NCBI GenBank assembly: GCA_903931645.1
Contig: CAIZDF010000131.1
Span: 1 to 6,968, forward strand
Origin: an uncultured Tolumonas sp.
Lineage (GTDB): Bacteria; Pseudomonadota; Gammaproteobacteria; Enterobacterales; Aeromonadaceae
Direction: 5' to 3'
DNA length: 6,968 nt
Below are positions 1 through 6,130 of the stretch, piece after piece. The notes under the pieces are model-generated. The model saw nothing but the letters and a program-made list of their open reading frames with translations, made no database searches and was not told where the DNA came from. The translations under genes and the position numbers were made by a program. Within the stretch, counting starts at the first letter, position 1. Each line of letters begins with the position of its first letter.

Positions 1-642
1 CATAAAATTATTCCATGATGCAATAAATGTTAACAACGCAAGAGTGAAAAGTGCTGGTTTTATCAGTGGAATAACGATGTAACGGTATAGCCCCCACTCA
101 CTGCAGCCATCAAGTCGAGCAGCTTCGATAACATCATTTGGGACTGCTTGCTCGATATATTGCCGCATTAAAAATACACCGAAAGCGCTGCATGCAGCTG
201 GAATATAAAGTGCTTTAGGTTCGTTAAACCAACCAAACATAGCAATGATCAATGCATTAGGAATCATATTTAAAAAAACAGGTAAAAGCATGGTGCTGAT
301 CACCAAGTTAAATAGAGTTTTTTTACCTTTAAAATGATAAAGAGCAAAGGCACTTCCTGCTAAAGAGCAAAACAGGAGGTTTAATATCGTAGTCATCAAC
401 GCAATATAAACACTGTTTGACAAATTGTGCCAGAAATAGGGGAGACAATTTAATAACTGATGTATATTTTCGCTAAATTGATCGCCGAACCATAATGGTG
501 GTGGAACAGAAAAAATGGTTTGCTCATTGTGTGTAGCAAATATCAACATAAACCAGAATGGCAATACCATTAAAATGGCACCTAACCAAATAAGGCTACC
601 GATCAACCAAGGAGTTAATTTGAAATATTTAATCTGGCTCAT
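1..642 (-). CDS. MalG-type sugar ABC transporter permease (partial, C-terminus off the left edge)
   Basis: This is an inner-membrane subunit of a CUT1 carbohydrate importer, the partner of the permease encoded just upstream. The 214 visible residues begin MSQIKYFKLTPWLIGS and show hydrophobic membrane segments at about residues 14-36, 76-101, 110-136 and 145-160. The EAA loop that docks onto the ATPase is at about 173-199 (EAARLDG, then IPLIKPAL). MalG-type proteins usually have about 275-280 residues, so roughly 65 are missing beyond the window edge; this is a window truncation, not a mutation. The ATG overlaps the upstream permease stop as ATGA. I see no good Shine-Dalgarno before it, so translation is probably coupled. 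The sugar carried cannot be read from the sequence. An ATPase gene could lie further downstream on this strand, or a shared MalK-like ATPase could be used (inference). Confidence 0.93.
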   Translation of the reverse strand, partial: MSQIKYFKLTPWLIGSLIWLGAILMVLPFWFMLIFATHNEQTIFSVPPPLWFGDQFSENIHQLLNCLPYFWHNLSNSVYIALMTTILNLLFCSLAGSAFALYHFKGKKTLFNLVISTMLLPVFLNMIPNALIIAMFGWFNEPKALYIPAACSAFGVFLMRQYIEQAVPNDVIEAARLDGCSEWGLYRYIVIPLIKPALFTLALLTFIASWNNFM

Positions 643-1568
643 AAGTAATTTTTTGGGTTAATGCGATGACTCAGGTTACACAGCGTAAATAGTATTATAA
701 ATAACAACCAGGCCGTTGCAGATGCTGTGGCAAAGTCGCCTTCTGCAAAAGCGGTTGTGTATAAATACATTGCGAGTGTTTGTCCTGCTTGCCCTGAACC
801 ACCAGTCCCTGAAGTGAGAATAAACGGCTCTTCAAATAGCTGAAAACTTCCAATTAGGCTTAGTGTTAGAGCTAATAAAATCATAGGTCTGAGTGTTGGT
901 AACGTGACATGTCGCAGTTGTTGCCAGAATCCAGCTCCATCTAGAGATGCAGCATCAAATAGCTCATTTGGTATTGTTTTCATCGCAGAAAAATAAAGAA
1001 GAGTATTCCAACCGACATAACGCCAGAAAACGACAAAGGCAATTACCCAACGGATATGTGACGAATTTTGCCAATCAATAGCCTGTTGTGGAAATAACCA
1101 ATTCAACGGTTGGATGCCAGCTAATTTCCAATCATGAATCCCAGTTAATACTTGGTTTAAAAGACCAAAATCACGGGAAAATAATGAACCAAACACGAGA
1201 GAAATAGCGACGGAGGAAGTAATAAACGGCAGAAAGTAGAAGCAAAGTAAAATATGGCGCTTCTGCGAAGCCATTCTAAAGAGGAGTGCTGCCAGAGGAA
1301 GTGCGATTAAATGTTGGGGTATTCCAGCTGCCAGGCCCAACCATACGGTATTATATAAAGCGTGGTAAAACCATTCGTCGGTTAATACATACTCAAAGTT
1401 AGTAAGCCCCAACCATTCCATTTGATGAAATGAAGTGCCTAATTCCCAACTATGCAGGGCAATCCATGCAGAAAATAGCATCGGATAAAGGCCAAACACG
1501 CTAAATAAAATAAAAAATGGCGATAGATATAGATAAGGGATCCATTTTGAATTACTGAGCCTACGCAT
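639..1568 (-). CDS. MalF-type sugar ABC transporter permease
   Basis: This 309-residue inner-membrane permease is one of the two channel-forming subunits of a CUT1 carbohydrate importer. It has a short cytoplasmic N-terminus, a first membrane segment at about residues 11-36 (PYLYLSPFFILFSVFGLYP, typical of the family), and further segments at about 72-98, 106-129, 173-195, 229-245 and 284-298. The EAA loop is at about 202-228 (ELFDAASLDGAGFWQQLRHV, then TLPTLRP), where it contacts the ATPase. It lacks the long extra N-terminal helices and large periplasmic domain of enterobacterial MalF, so it is the compact form common to most CUT1 systems. Its ATG shares one base with the stop of the binding-protein gene (TAATG), and its TGA overlaps the next permease start (ATGA). 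It is therefore the middle gene of a tightly coupled operon. The family assignment is secure; the substrate is unknown. Confidence 0.95.
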   Translation of the reverse strand: MRRLSNSKWIPYLYLSPFFILFSVFGLYPMLFSAWIALHSWELGTSFHQMEWLGLTNFEYVLTDEWFYHALYNTVWLGLAAGIPQHLIALPLAALLFRMASQKRHILLCFYFLPFITSSVAISLVFGSLFSRDFGLLNQVLTGIHDWKLAGIQPLNWLFPQQAIDWQNSSHIRWVIAFVVFWRYVGWNTLLYFSAMKTIPNELFDAASLDGAGFWQQLRHVTLPTLRPMILLALTLSLIGSFQLFEEPFILTSGTGGSGQAGQTLAMYLYTTAFAEGDFATASATAWLLFIILFTLCNLSHRINPKNYL

Positions 1569-2809
1569 TAACGTCTGACCTTATGACGGATTTGACGCTC
1601 AGCATCTTCTAGTGCTTCAGTAATATCTTTATGCTCATCCAGCACAAGATCCATCTGTTTGCGGATTATTTCTGCTGCTAACGAATCGTATTTATGCGCC
1701 ATAATTACCGGCATATTAGCTGCAGCATCTTTCCAGATTAATCTTGCTTGTTGTTGTCCCAAATAACTGATTGACTCAGCCATGTGCTTGGTTTGTTGTG
1801 CACTTAAAAGAGCAGGGAATGCATCGAGTTTCTCAAAGGCTTCTTGCTGCATCGACGGATCTAAAGTCATGAATTGGATAAAATCCCATGCTGCTGATTT
1901 ATGCGCAGCCGCTTTAGGAATGGCATAAAAAGAGCCTCCCCAACTGGCATAGGAATGTTCAGGTAACTGGCTTACTCGCCAAGCGCCGGAACTTTCAGGT
2001 GCGATCCAGCTTGATAAGTGGCCGGCAAACCATGCCCCCATCATTTGAGTGGCTACTCGTCCGCGCCGAATAGCTTCTGCCCATTCATTACTCCAAATCT
2101 GTAAACGCGCATCCAGTCCAAGATCGCGTACCTGCTTAGCAAGTGTAAATGCTCGAACGAAACGTTCACTGCGTACTAAGGTTTCTCCGGCTTGATTAAA
2201 ATAGATCCCTTCACTTGGTTTGAGTCCAATACGAATATAGATGTCTTTCAAATCACTGGCGTTAGCGACTAAATAGATGGATTTTTGTTTCAGTTTGATA
2301 CCAGCCTGTATAAAACTGTCCCAATTTTTTGTCATATCATCAAGTGATACACCGGCTTGGCCTAACAGGTCCTGGCGGTAAAAAAGTGAGCCCGGACCTA
2401 TATCTGCAGGCATTGCAAACAGTTCACCTCGGTCATTCTGGGCTTGAACCATCGTATAAGGCACGAATAACGACTGATACTGAAGCGCGTTATAGGGCGG
2501 GTCACTTAGTATCTCTAGGCCACCGGAATTTACAAAACGGCTAATAAAGCCTTGTTCTAGCCCCATGATATCGGGTAACCCAGCTCCAGTGGCTAATGCC
2601 GACGTCATCGCATTGTGATGGTCATAAAACGACAGTGATAGCAGGCGAATAGTAATGTCAGGATGTAATTTCTCATAACGCGGGATGGCAGCCCGAATCG
2701 CAGCATCAAAGTTAGGGTATGAGGCTATAGTCAGTGTTGTTGCCTGAACTTGGGTGATAAACATCAGCACCATTAATAACAATCCACAAAATAATGGTGT
2801 TGATCTCAA
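1568..2809 (-). CDS. Periplasmic sugar-binding protein of a CUT1 ABC transporter
   Basis: This 413-residue extracellular solute-binding protein (family 1) captures an oligosaccharide in the periplasm and delivers it to the two permeases encoded immediately downstream. A Sec signal peptide covers about residues 1-23 (hydrophobic core LLLMVLMF, cleavage after VQA), and the mature protein starts TTLTIASYPNFDAAI. Family hallmarks include the PRYEKLHPDITIRL segment near 44-57, LPDIMGLEQ near 79-87, a hinge-region FAMPADIGPGSLFYRQDLL near 127-145, the MMGAWFAGHL segment near 256-265, and WGGSFYAIPKAA followed by AWDFIQFM near 290-315. Aromatic residues such as these usually stack on sugar rings in the family. 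The start is a TTG at 2809-2807: an AGGGGG Shine-Dalgarno sits 5 nt upstream and the TTG gives a complete signal peptide, while the next in-frame ATG would cut into it. The ligand is not determinable from sequence alone. Confidence 0.94.
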   Translation of the reverse strand: MRSTPLFCGLLLMVLMFITQVQATTLTIASYPNFDAAIRAAIPRYEKLHPDITIRLLSLSFYDHHNAMTSALATGAGLPDIMGLEQGFISRFVNSGGLEILSDPPYNALQYQSLFVPYTMVQAQNDRGELFAMPADIGPGSLFYRQDLLGQAGVSLDDMTKNWDSFIQAGIKLKQKSIYLVANASDLKDIYIRIGLKPSEGIYFNQAGETLVRSERFVRAFTLAKQVRDLGLDARLQIWSNEWAEAIRRGRVATQMMGAWFAGHLSSWIAPESSGAWRVSQLPEHSYASWGGSFYAIPKAAAHKSAAWDFIQFMTLDPSMQQEAFEKLDAFPALLSAQQTKHMAESISYLGQQQARLIWKDAAANMPVIMAHKYDSLAAEIIRKQMDLVLDEHKDITEALEDAERQIRHKVRR

Positions 2810-2837
2810 ACTAACCCCCTGATTGTTTCTTCACACT

Positions 2838-2852
2838 AGAAAATGATTTTCT
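2838..2852. promoter_or_regulatory. Perfect 15-bp palindrome at the ABC-operon start point
   Basis: The plus strand reads AGAAAAT-G-ATTTTCT, a perfect 7-bp inverted repeat around one base. It lies 6 bp downstream of the -10 element of the minus-strand promoter, so it covers about +1 to +15 of the expected transcript. The position suggests a repressor operator that blocks promoter clearance. Its sequence differs from the central-CG operators elsewhere in this region, so a different protein may bind. In the RNA it could form only a short AU-rich hairpin. Confidence 0.45.
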
Positions 2853-2858
2853 CAATAT

Positions 2859-2886
2859 CTTATAAATCATATCTATCAATAGACAA
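2859..2886 (-). promoter_or_regulatory. Sigma-70-type promoter of the ABC transporter operon
   Basis: On the minus strand, a -35 TTGTCT (2886-2881) is separated by 16 bp from a -10 TATAAG (2864-2859, five of six consensus bases). Transcription would start near 2852, leaving a leader of about 43 nt before the TTG start of the binding-protein gene. It is the best promoter match found on either strand of the intergenic region and is correctly placed for the operon. Confidence 0.6.
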
Positions 2887-3019
2887 GCTTGATGCATGGA
2901 AGCTGCGGTCGTTTTGCTATTTTGTTAACGAACTGTGATGCTGATCTGCTCTTTGTTTTTCCTACCTTCAATTCACCATCATTTCCAAAACTCCGTGGCA
3001 TAAAACCCTTTGCTTTTTT

Positions 3020-3039
3020 TGAAATCGATATCAATTTCA
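3020..3039. promoter_or_regulatory. LacI-family-type operator, site 1
   Basis: The 14-mer TGAAATCGATATCA (3020-3033) is the exact reverse complement of site 3 near the lipoprotein gene. The sequence also continues to a TTTCA at 3039, giving a longer 20-bp imperfect palindrome centred on GATATC. A palindrome with a central CG flanked by TGA and TCA is the usual shape of LacI-family sugar-regulator sites. It lies about 175 bp upstream of the predicted ABC promoter start, so any action there would need DNA looping or a second, unseen promoter. Recurrence of the motif is seen directly; the family of the binding protein is inferred. Confidence 0.6.
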
Positions 3040-3040
3040 C

Positions 3041-3237
3041 GTGAGTCTCTTTGCGATAAAAATCAGAGAAATTAATTGATTTGACCTCATTTTTTGTCGA
3101 ATAACTGGAAACGGCCAGTAAAACTTACTATCAACCTAATTCAGATTGTAAGATCTTGAATTTAAATTATTTTTTAAATTAATTGATTGAATTTAAATGA
3201 TTTTAACAATTGTCTTTATTTTGCTCTTGTAAGGAAA
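3041..3237. other. AT-rich intergenic stretch with a 12-bp direct repeat
   Basis: No convincing gene lies here. The sequence becomes strongly AT-rich after about 3120 and carries TTGAATTTAAAT twice, at 3156-3167 and 3187-3198. The copies are 31 bp apart, close to three helical turns, in the same orientation. A plus-strand promoter would be expected somewhere here if the terminator just downstream ends a real transcript. The only candidate I can find, TTGATT at 3076-3081 with AATAAC at 3100-3105, is weak. Confidence 0.35.
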
Positions 3238-3272
3238 GCCTCTTTAAAAAGAGGCATTAATTTTATTTTTTT
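3238..3272 (+). terminator. Rho-independent terminator without an obvious upstream gene
   Basis: GCCTCTT (3238-3244) pairs perfectly with AAGAGGC (3249-3255) around a 4-nt loop. It is followed by a T-rich run containing TTTT and TTTTTTT up to 3272. In the opposite direction the hairpin is followed only by TTTCCTTAC, so the plus orientation is favoured. No plus-strand gene precedes it in the window: the neighbour to the left is the minus-strand operon. It may end a small RNA, insulate the downstream promoter, or be left over from a lost gene. Confidence 0.65.
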
Positions 3273-3291
3273 CGTCATTTTTAGCAGAGAG

Positions 3292-3313
3292 TTTTGTGAT
3301 TCTTAGCACGAAT
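3292..3313. promoter_or_regulatory. Candidate CRP (cAMP receptor protein) site
   Basis: TGTGA at 3295-3299, six bases, then GCACG at 3306-3310 match the CRP pattern TGTGA-N6-TCACA with a perfect left half and three of five bases on the right. The centre is 3302.5. That would be -41.5 for a start at 3344 or about -69 for a start near 3372, both workable activator positions. CRP control is usual for sugar-uptake operons with a LamB-type porin. The match is moderate and based on pattern only. Confidence 0.4.
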
Positions 3314-3365
3314 TACGATCTTAAAAATGAATAAATATTGCTCTAGAAATCGATTTCATGAAAAT
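3313..3365 (+). promoter_or_regulatory. Probable promoter region of the lipoprotein-porin-malM operon
   Basis: No strong sigma-70 match is present, which fits an activator-dependent promoter. Two alternatives can be read. The first is TTACGA (3313-3318) with TATTGC (3336-3341), 17-bp spacing, starting near 3348. The second is TTGCTC (3338-3343) with GAAAAT (3360-3365), 16-bp spacing, starting near 3372. In the first, operator site 2 covers the start point; in the second it sits between -35 and -10. Both arrangements would allow repression. The transcript would have a leader of about 95-120 nt before the ATG at 3466. Confidence 0.3.
3345..3358. promoter_or_regulatory. LacI-family-type operator, site 2
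   Basis: The sequence AGAAATCGATTTCA contains a perfect 12-bp palindrome, GAAATCGATTTC (3346-3357), with a central CG. It differs from the inferred consensus TGAAATCGATTTCA at only the first base. Its centre lies 41 bp, about four helical turns, from the centre of site 3, so two repressor dimers could bind the same face of the DNA. It overlaps the likely promoter of the plus-strand operon. Confidence 0.65.
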
Positions 3366-3385
3366 TGGCTTACCCCGTTTTTTCT

Positions 3386-3399
3386 TGATATCGATTTCA
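3386..3399. promoter_or_regulatory. LacI-family-type operator, site 3
   Basis: The sequence TGATATCGATTTCA is the exact reverse complement of site 1 and matches site 2 at 12 of 14 positions. It lies 66 bp upstream of the lipoprotein ATG, downstream of the candidate promoters, where bound protein would block elongation or cooperate with site 2. No regulator gene is visible in the window. Confidence 0.62.
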
Positions 3400-3465
3400 T
3401 GGTGCTGGTTGGGATGTATTGCCACCACAATGAAATATTTTTACCCATTGATTGGAGTGGTCAAT

Positions 3466-4740
3466 ATGAATGAAACAAAGAAAGGAATTTTGGCATCGTT
3501 GCTTGCCACCATCTTGCTCAGTGGATGCGGTGGTGGTGAAAACATTGGTTCGTCGGCCAGCAGTAATGCGGGAGCGAATCCTCCGGTCTCGGGTGATAGT
3601 TCACTGTTCCTATTTGGTGTTGGTGCAACGGCAACAACTACTCCGAGAATTCAGTCTGAAATGAATAATTGGGATGTCCAAGCGGTTACGGCTACACAAC
3701 TATCTTTGACTAGTATTGGTGCTGTTCTTATCAATAATGCCGGGACGAGTGATACAGCTGATGTTCAAGTGTCAGGCAATGGTACTGGCACTTTCATGTT
3801 GAAATCAGACACACCGATTAATCTCAGTAAATATGCGGCTGGTTTCATAGAGTTTCAATTACGGGCTAAGAGCGCTGTACCTCAAGAACTCTCGGTTTCT
3901 ATCGATAACGAATATCCCAACCGGAGCAGTATTCCTATCGCTGCTGCAGTAAAAGGTACTGGCAATTGGGAAACTCTGACTGTACCAATCAGTTGTATGG
4001 CGCCATACCCGGGTGCAACGGCAGTAAATTTGACTTCGGTTAGTACACCATTCTTTTTGGACACCAATAAGACGTTTAACTACGAAATTACCAATGTGAA
4101 ATACACATTGAGCACAACCAACACTCCGGTTGCTGATCCTGTGACATGTAAAACAGCGGTTACTAATGGGGGGACTGCTACTGGCTCTGGTGTTAACCAA
4201 GCTCCAGCGCTTGTCTCTGGTGATACCGCACTTTATTACTCTGGTGATAAGAGCAACGCGAACGATCTCAGTGTTAGCTACCCCATGACAGGTTTTGGTG
4301 GGACTACGACAGATGCCAACCAAGTCGTTACAGCTGATTTCCCTGGCAATGGTGGTGTTTTCTTAGGCACTGATGCATCGAATACGGATCTTTCTGCCTA
4401 CCAAAATGGCGCTATGACACTGGATCTGAAAGTGTCTAGCTATGGCGCGTCACCTAATATCCAGATCCGCATGGACGGCACTGCTGGTCCAGACTATGGC
4501 ACCTTTTTCACCATGGATAGCAGCAAAGTACCCGCCGATGACAACTGGTATCGCTGCACGCTGCCAGTAGCCTCTCTTATCCCTGCAGCCAACACAAGCT
4601 CTGTTCAAAAGGCGCTTTATATGGGTGGTGCATGGGATTCCATGTCTGGGCTGCAGTTCGCATTTACCAATGTGGCGTTGAAGTCGGCCTTACCTAGCGG
4701 TTTTGATGCTAATTCTCCTTGCCAGCAGATCGTTCCTTAA
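3466..4740 (+). CDS. Outer-membrane lipoprotein with two tandem ExoP-type carbohydrate-binding-like modules
   Basis: The 424-residue product starts MNETKKG and has a lipoprotein signal peptide with lipobox LSGC (acylated Cys21), then a flexible Gly/Ser/Asn linker to about residue 43. Two repeat modules follow, at about 44-214 and 253-405. Each opens with an SGD motif and a short hydrophobic strand (SSLFLFG and TALYYSG). Each later has a strand pair beginning LS-Y--G, a NW segment leading into a -VPISC or -LPVASL strand, and a closing TNV. Module 1 (IDNEYPN, ETLTVPISC, STPFFLDT) resembles the galactose-binding-like domain at the C-terminus of ExoP-type GH3 exo-beta-glucanases; module 2 is more divergent. 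I see no catalytic domain. The role is probably surface or periplasmic glycan binding (inference). The start at 3466 has GGAG 8 nt upstream. An in-frame ATG at 3358 would add 36 residues, but it lies inside operator 2 and hides the lipobox. The gene heads the operon with the LamB-type porin 62 nt downstream. Confidence 0.85.
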   Translation: MNETKKGILASLLATILLSGCGGGENIGSSASSNAGANPPVSGDSSLFLFGVGATATTTPRIQSEMNNWDVQAVTATQLSLTSIGAVLINNAGTSDTADVQVSGNGTGTFMLKSDTPINLSKYAAGFIEFQLRAKSAVPQELSVSIDNEYPNRSSIPIAAAVKGTGNWETLTVPISCMAPYPGATAVNLTSVSTPFFLDTNKTFNYEITNVKYTLSTTNTPVADPVTCKTAVTNGGTATGSGVNQAPALVSGDTALYYSGDKSNANDLSVSYPMTGFGGTTTDANQVVTADFPGNGGVFLGTDASNTDLSAYQNGAMTLDLKVSSYGASPNIQIRMDGTAGPDYGTFFTMDSSKVPADDNWYRCTLPVASLIPAANTSSVQKALYMGGAWDSMSGLQFAFTNVALKSALPSGFDANSPCQQIVP

Positions 4741-4750
4741 TTATCGCGTC

Positions 4751-4771
4751 AGCTCCACCCATGGTGGGGCT
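4751..4771 (+). other. Intergenic hairpin between the lipoprotein and porin genes
   Basis: AGCTCCACC (4751-4759) pairs with GGTGGGGCT (4763-4771) through nine pairs, one of them G-U, around a 3-base CAT loop. It lies 10 bp after the lipoprotein stop. No T-tract follows, so it is not a standard terminator. It could stabilise the 3' end of a processed message and set different protein levels for the two genes (inference). Confidence 0.45.
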
Positions 4772-4802
4772 GTATATCACTTTCTATACACTGGAGGTTT
4801 AA

Positions 4803-6098
4803 ATGAAATTGAAATACGTAGCATTGTTAGTTGGTGCCTGCTGTGGACTAACTCTGCCAGCACTATCAATGGCTTCAGAAGACACCGTCTTTAATGGTTA
4901 TATCCGTGCTGGATCGATGTTTGATGCCAAAGACAATTTCTCTAAAGCTACTTATGCGGATGAGATGGATAAGACTATGGGGCGCCTTGGCTCTGAAGTC
5001 GATAATAGTTGGAACGGCGAACTGGTTAAAAAGTGGGACCTTGATGGCGGTAAGTCAGCTAAAATTCATTTAGAGCTTGAATCTAGTGACGATGGATTAC
5101 AGACCCGAGCTGCGCCAAGAGCGTCCGGTGTTTCTCAAACTTATGTTGAATTGGGCGGGATCACGCCAACGGGCACCATGTGGGGCGGTCTGCGCTACTA
5201 TGATCGCGAAAACTACATATTCACTACCGATTATTTTTATACCGACTACTCAGGTACCGGGGTTGGTTTAAAAGATCAGGAGATCGCAGGCGGGAAGTGG
5301 GACTTTGCATATATCAACAGCAATGATACTAACCACAGTGATCGCACTGATGGTACCGCAGCAACTATGCATACGCTGCATTCGAGCGCTAAATACGCTA
5401 ATTGGGATTTTGAAGTTGCACTAAAGCAAATGCCGGATAATTCTTTCACTGGCGATAGTAATCAGTACGCTACCAAAGGTGTAGAAGGCACTGCTATTTA
5501 TTCACGAGATGATTTTTTCTTCATGCCTGGCGGCTTTTCTAAGTTTATTGCCCAAGCTGGTCGCGGATTAGGCTCTGGTGATTTATTGGGTGCTACATTG
5601 ACGAATACGTCAATGTATCGAAAAGGTTCTTTGTATCAGAAAACTGTTCAGGATGCTGCTGATGGTTATAAACCTTATCAGTCCAAGGTAATGGAAGGCG
5701 ACCAGTCCTATCGCATGTTCGCGTGGGGGGGATGGTATGGTGCTAAGGTACAACTGCTGCCAACTTTATCTTATCAGTACAATGACTATGAGTTAGGTGG
5801 CCATGACTCTTGGTATTCAGCCTCACTGCGTCCTGTATTCCCTATTAATCAGTCATTCTCAGTACAGACTGAAGTTGGGTATACGAAAAATAACCTTATG
5901 CTAGATAATGTTGATCGAGGCAGTGATTCAAGGAAGATAAGCATAGTTCCGACTTTCACCGTCAATACCGGTACAGGACCTTCACCGGAAATTCGTTTCT
6001 TAACTACATACGTGCATCGCAATTTCAATACGCCATGGGAGCAAGCGAATAGTCGAAATGACTTCTTGGTTGGCATTCAAGCGGATATGTGGTGGTAG
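4803..6098 (+). CDS. lamB: LamB-family outer-membrane sugar porin (maltoporin-like)
   Basis: The 431-residue product has a signal peptide of about 24 residues (cleavage after LSMA). Features shared with LamB, in order, are FNGYIRAG at 30-37 (first strand), GRLGSE at 60-65, ELVKKW near 73-78, and TMWGGLRYYDRENYIFTTDY at about 125-144 leading to YTDYSGTGVGL (LamB has IWAGKRFYQRHD and then YWDISGPGAGL). Near the C-terminus come PEIRFLTTYVHR at about 395-406 and a final strand ending in aromatic DMWW, the signature used for beta-barrel assembly. Length fits the roughly 420-450 residues of an 18-strand trimeric porin. The mature part has no cysteine, unlike E. coli LamB with its loop-1 disulfide. 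It is clearly divergent from classical maltoporin, so a ligand other than maltodextrin is possible. GGAGG sits 5 nt before the ATG. It is the second gene of the operon, and the malM-like gene follows after a hairpin. The symbol denotes the family, not proven maltoporin function. Confidence 0.9.
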   Translation: MKLKYVALLVGACCGLTLPALSMASEDTVFNGYIRAGSMFDAKDNFSKATYADEMDKTMGRLGSEVDNSWNGELVKKWDLDGGKSAKIHLELESSDDGLQTRAAPRASGVSQTYVELGGITPTGTMWGGLRYYDRENYIFTTDYFYTDYSGTGVGLKDQEIAGGKWDFAYINSNDTNHSDRTDGTAATMHTLHSSAKYANWDFEVALKQMPDNSFTGDSNQYATKGVEGTAIYSRDDFFFMPGGFSKFIAQAGRGLGSGDLLGATLTNTSMYRKGSLYQKTVQDAADGYKPYQSKVMEGDQSYRMFAWGGWYGAKVQLLPTLSYQYNDYELGGHDSWYSASLRPVFPINQSFSVQTEVGYTKNNLMLDNVDRGSDSRKISIVPTFTVNTGTGPSPEIRFLTTYVHRNFNTPWEQANSRNDFLVGIQADMWW

Positions 6099-6130
6099 GG
6101 TTAATTGGGAAACCAATATAAATATAATAT

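Noticed and set aside
2329..2544. 71-codon plus-strand reading frame
   Set aside because: It is a shadow opposite the well-supported binding-protein gene and shows no family features.
2886..2904. Short inverted repeat AGCTT/AAGCT considered as a mobile-element end
   Set aside because: Only 5 bp long, with no matching opposite end, no target duplication and no transposase nearby.
2934..2949. Second CRP-like site (TGTGA-N6-TCTGC) upstream of the ABC promoter
   Set aside because: The right half matches only two of five consensus bases and its centre would be near -89, so support is too weak.
3238..3255. Hairpin as a terminator for minus-strand transcription
   Set aside because: In that direction it is followed by TTTCCTTAC rather than a T-tract, and no minus-strand gene precedes it within the window.
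3859..4323. 154-codon minus-strand reading frame within the lipoprotein gene
   Set aside because: It lies wholly opposite a gene with a signal peptide and repeated domains, has cysteine- and arginine-rich low-sense composition, and has no promoter or ribosome site.
5077..5271. 64-codon plus-strand frame within the porin gene, and the minus-strand frames at 5849-6182
   Set aside because: They overlap the porin gene in other frames and have no recognisable domains.
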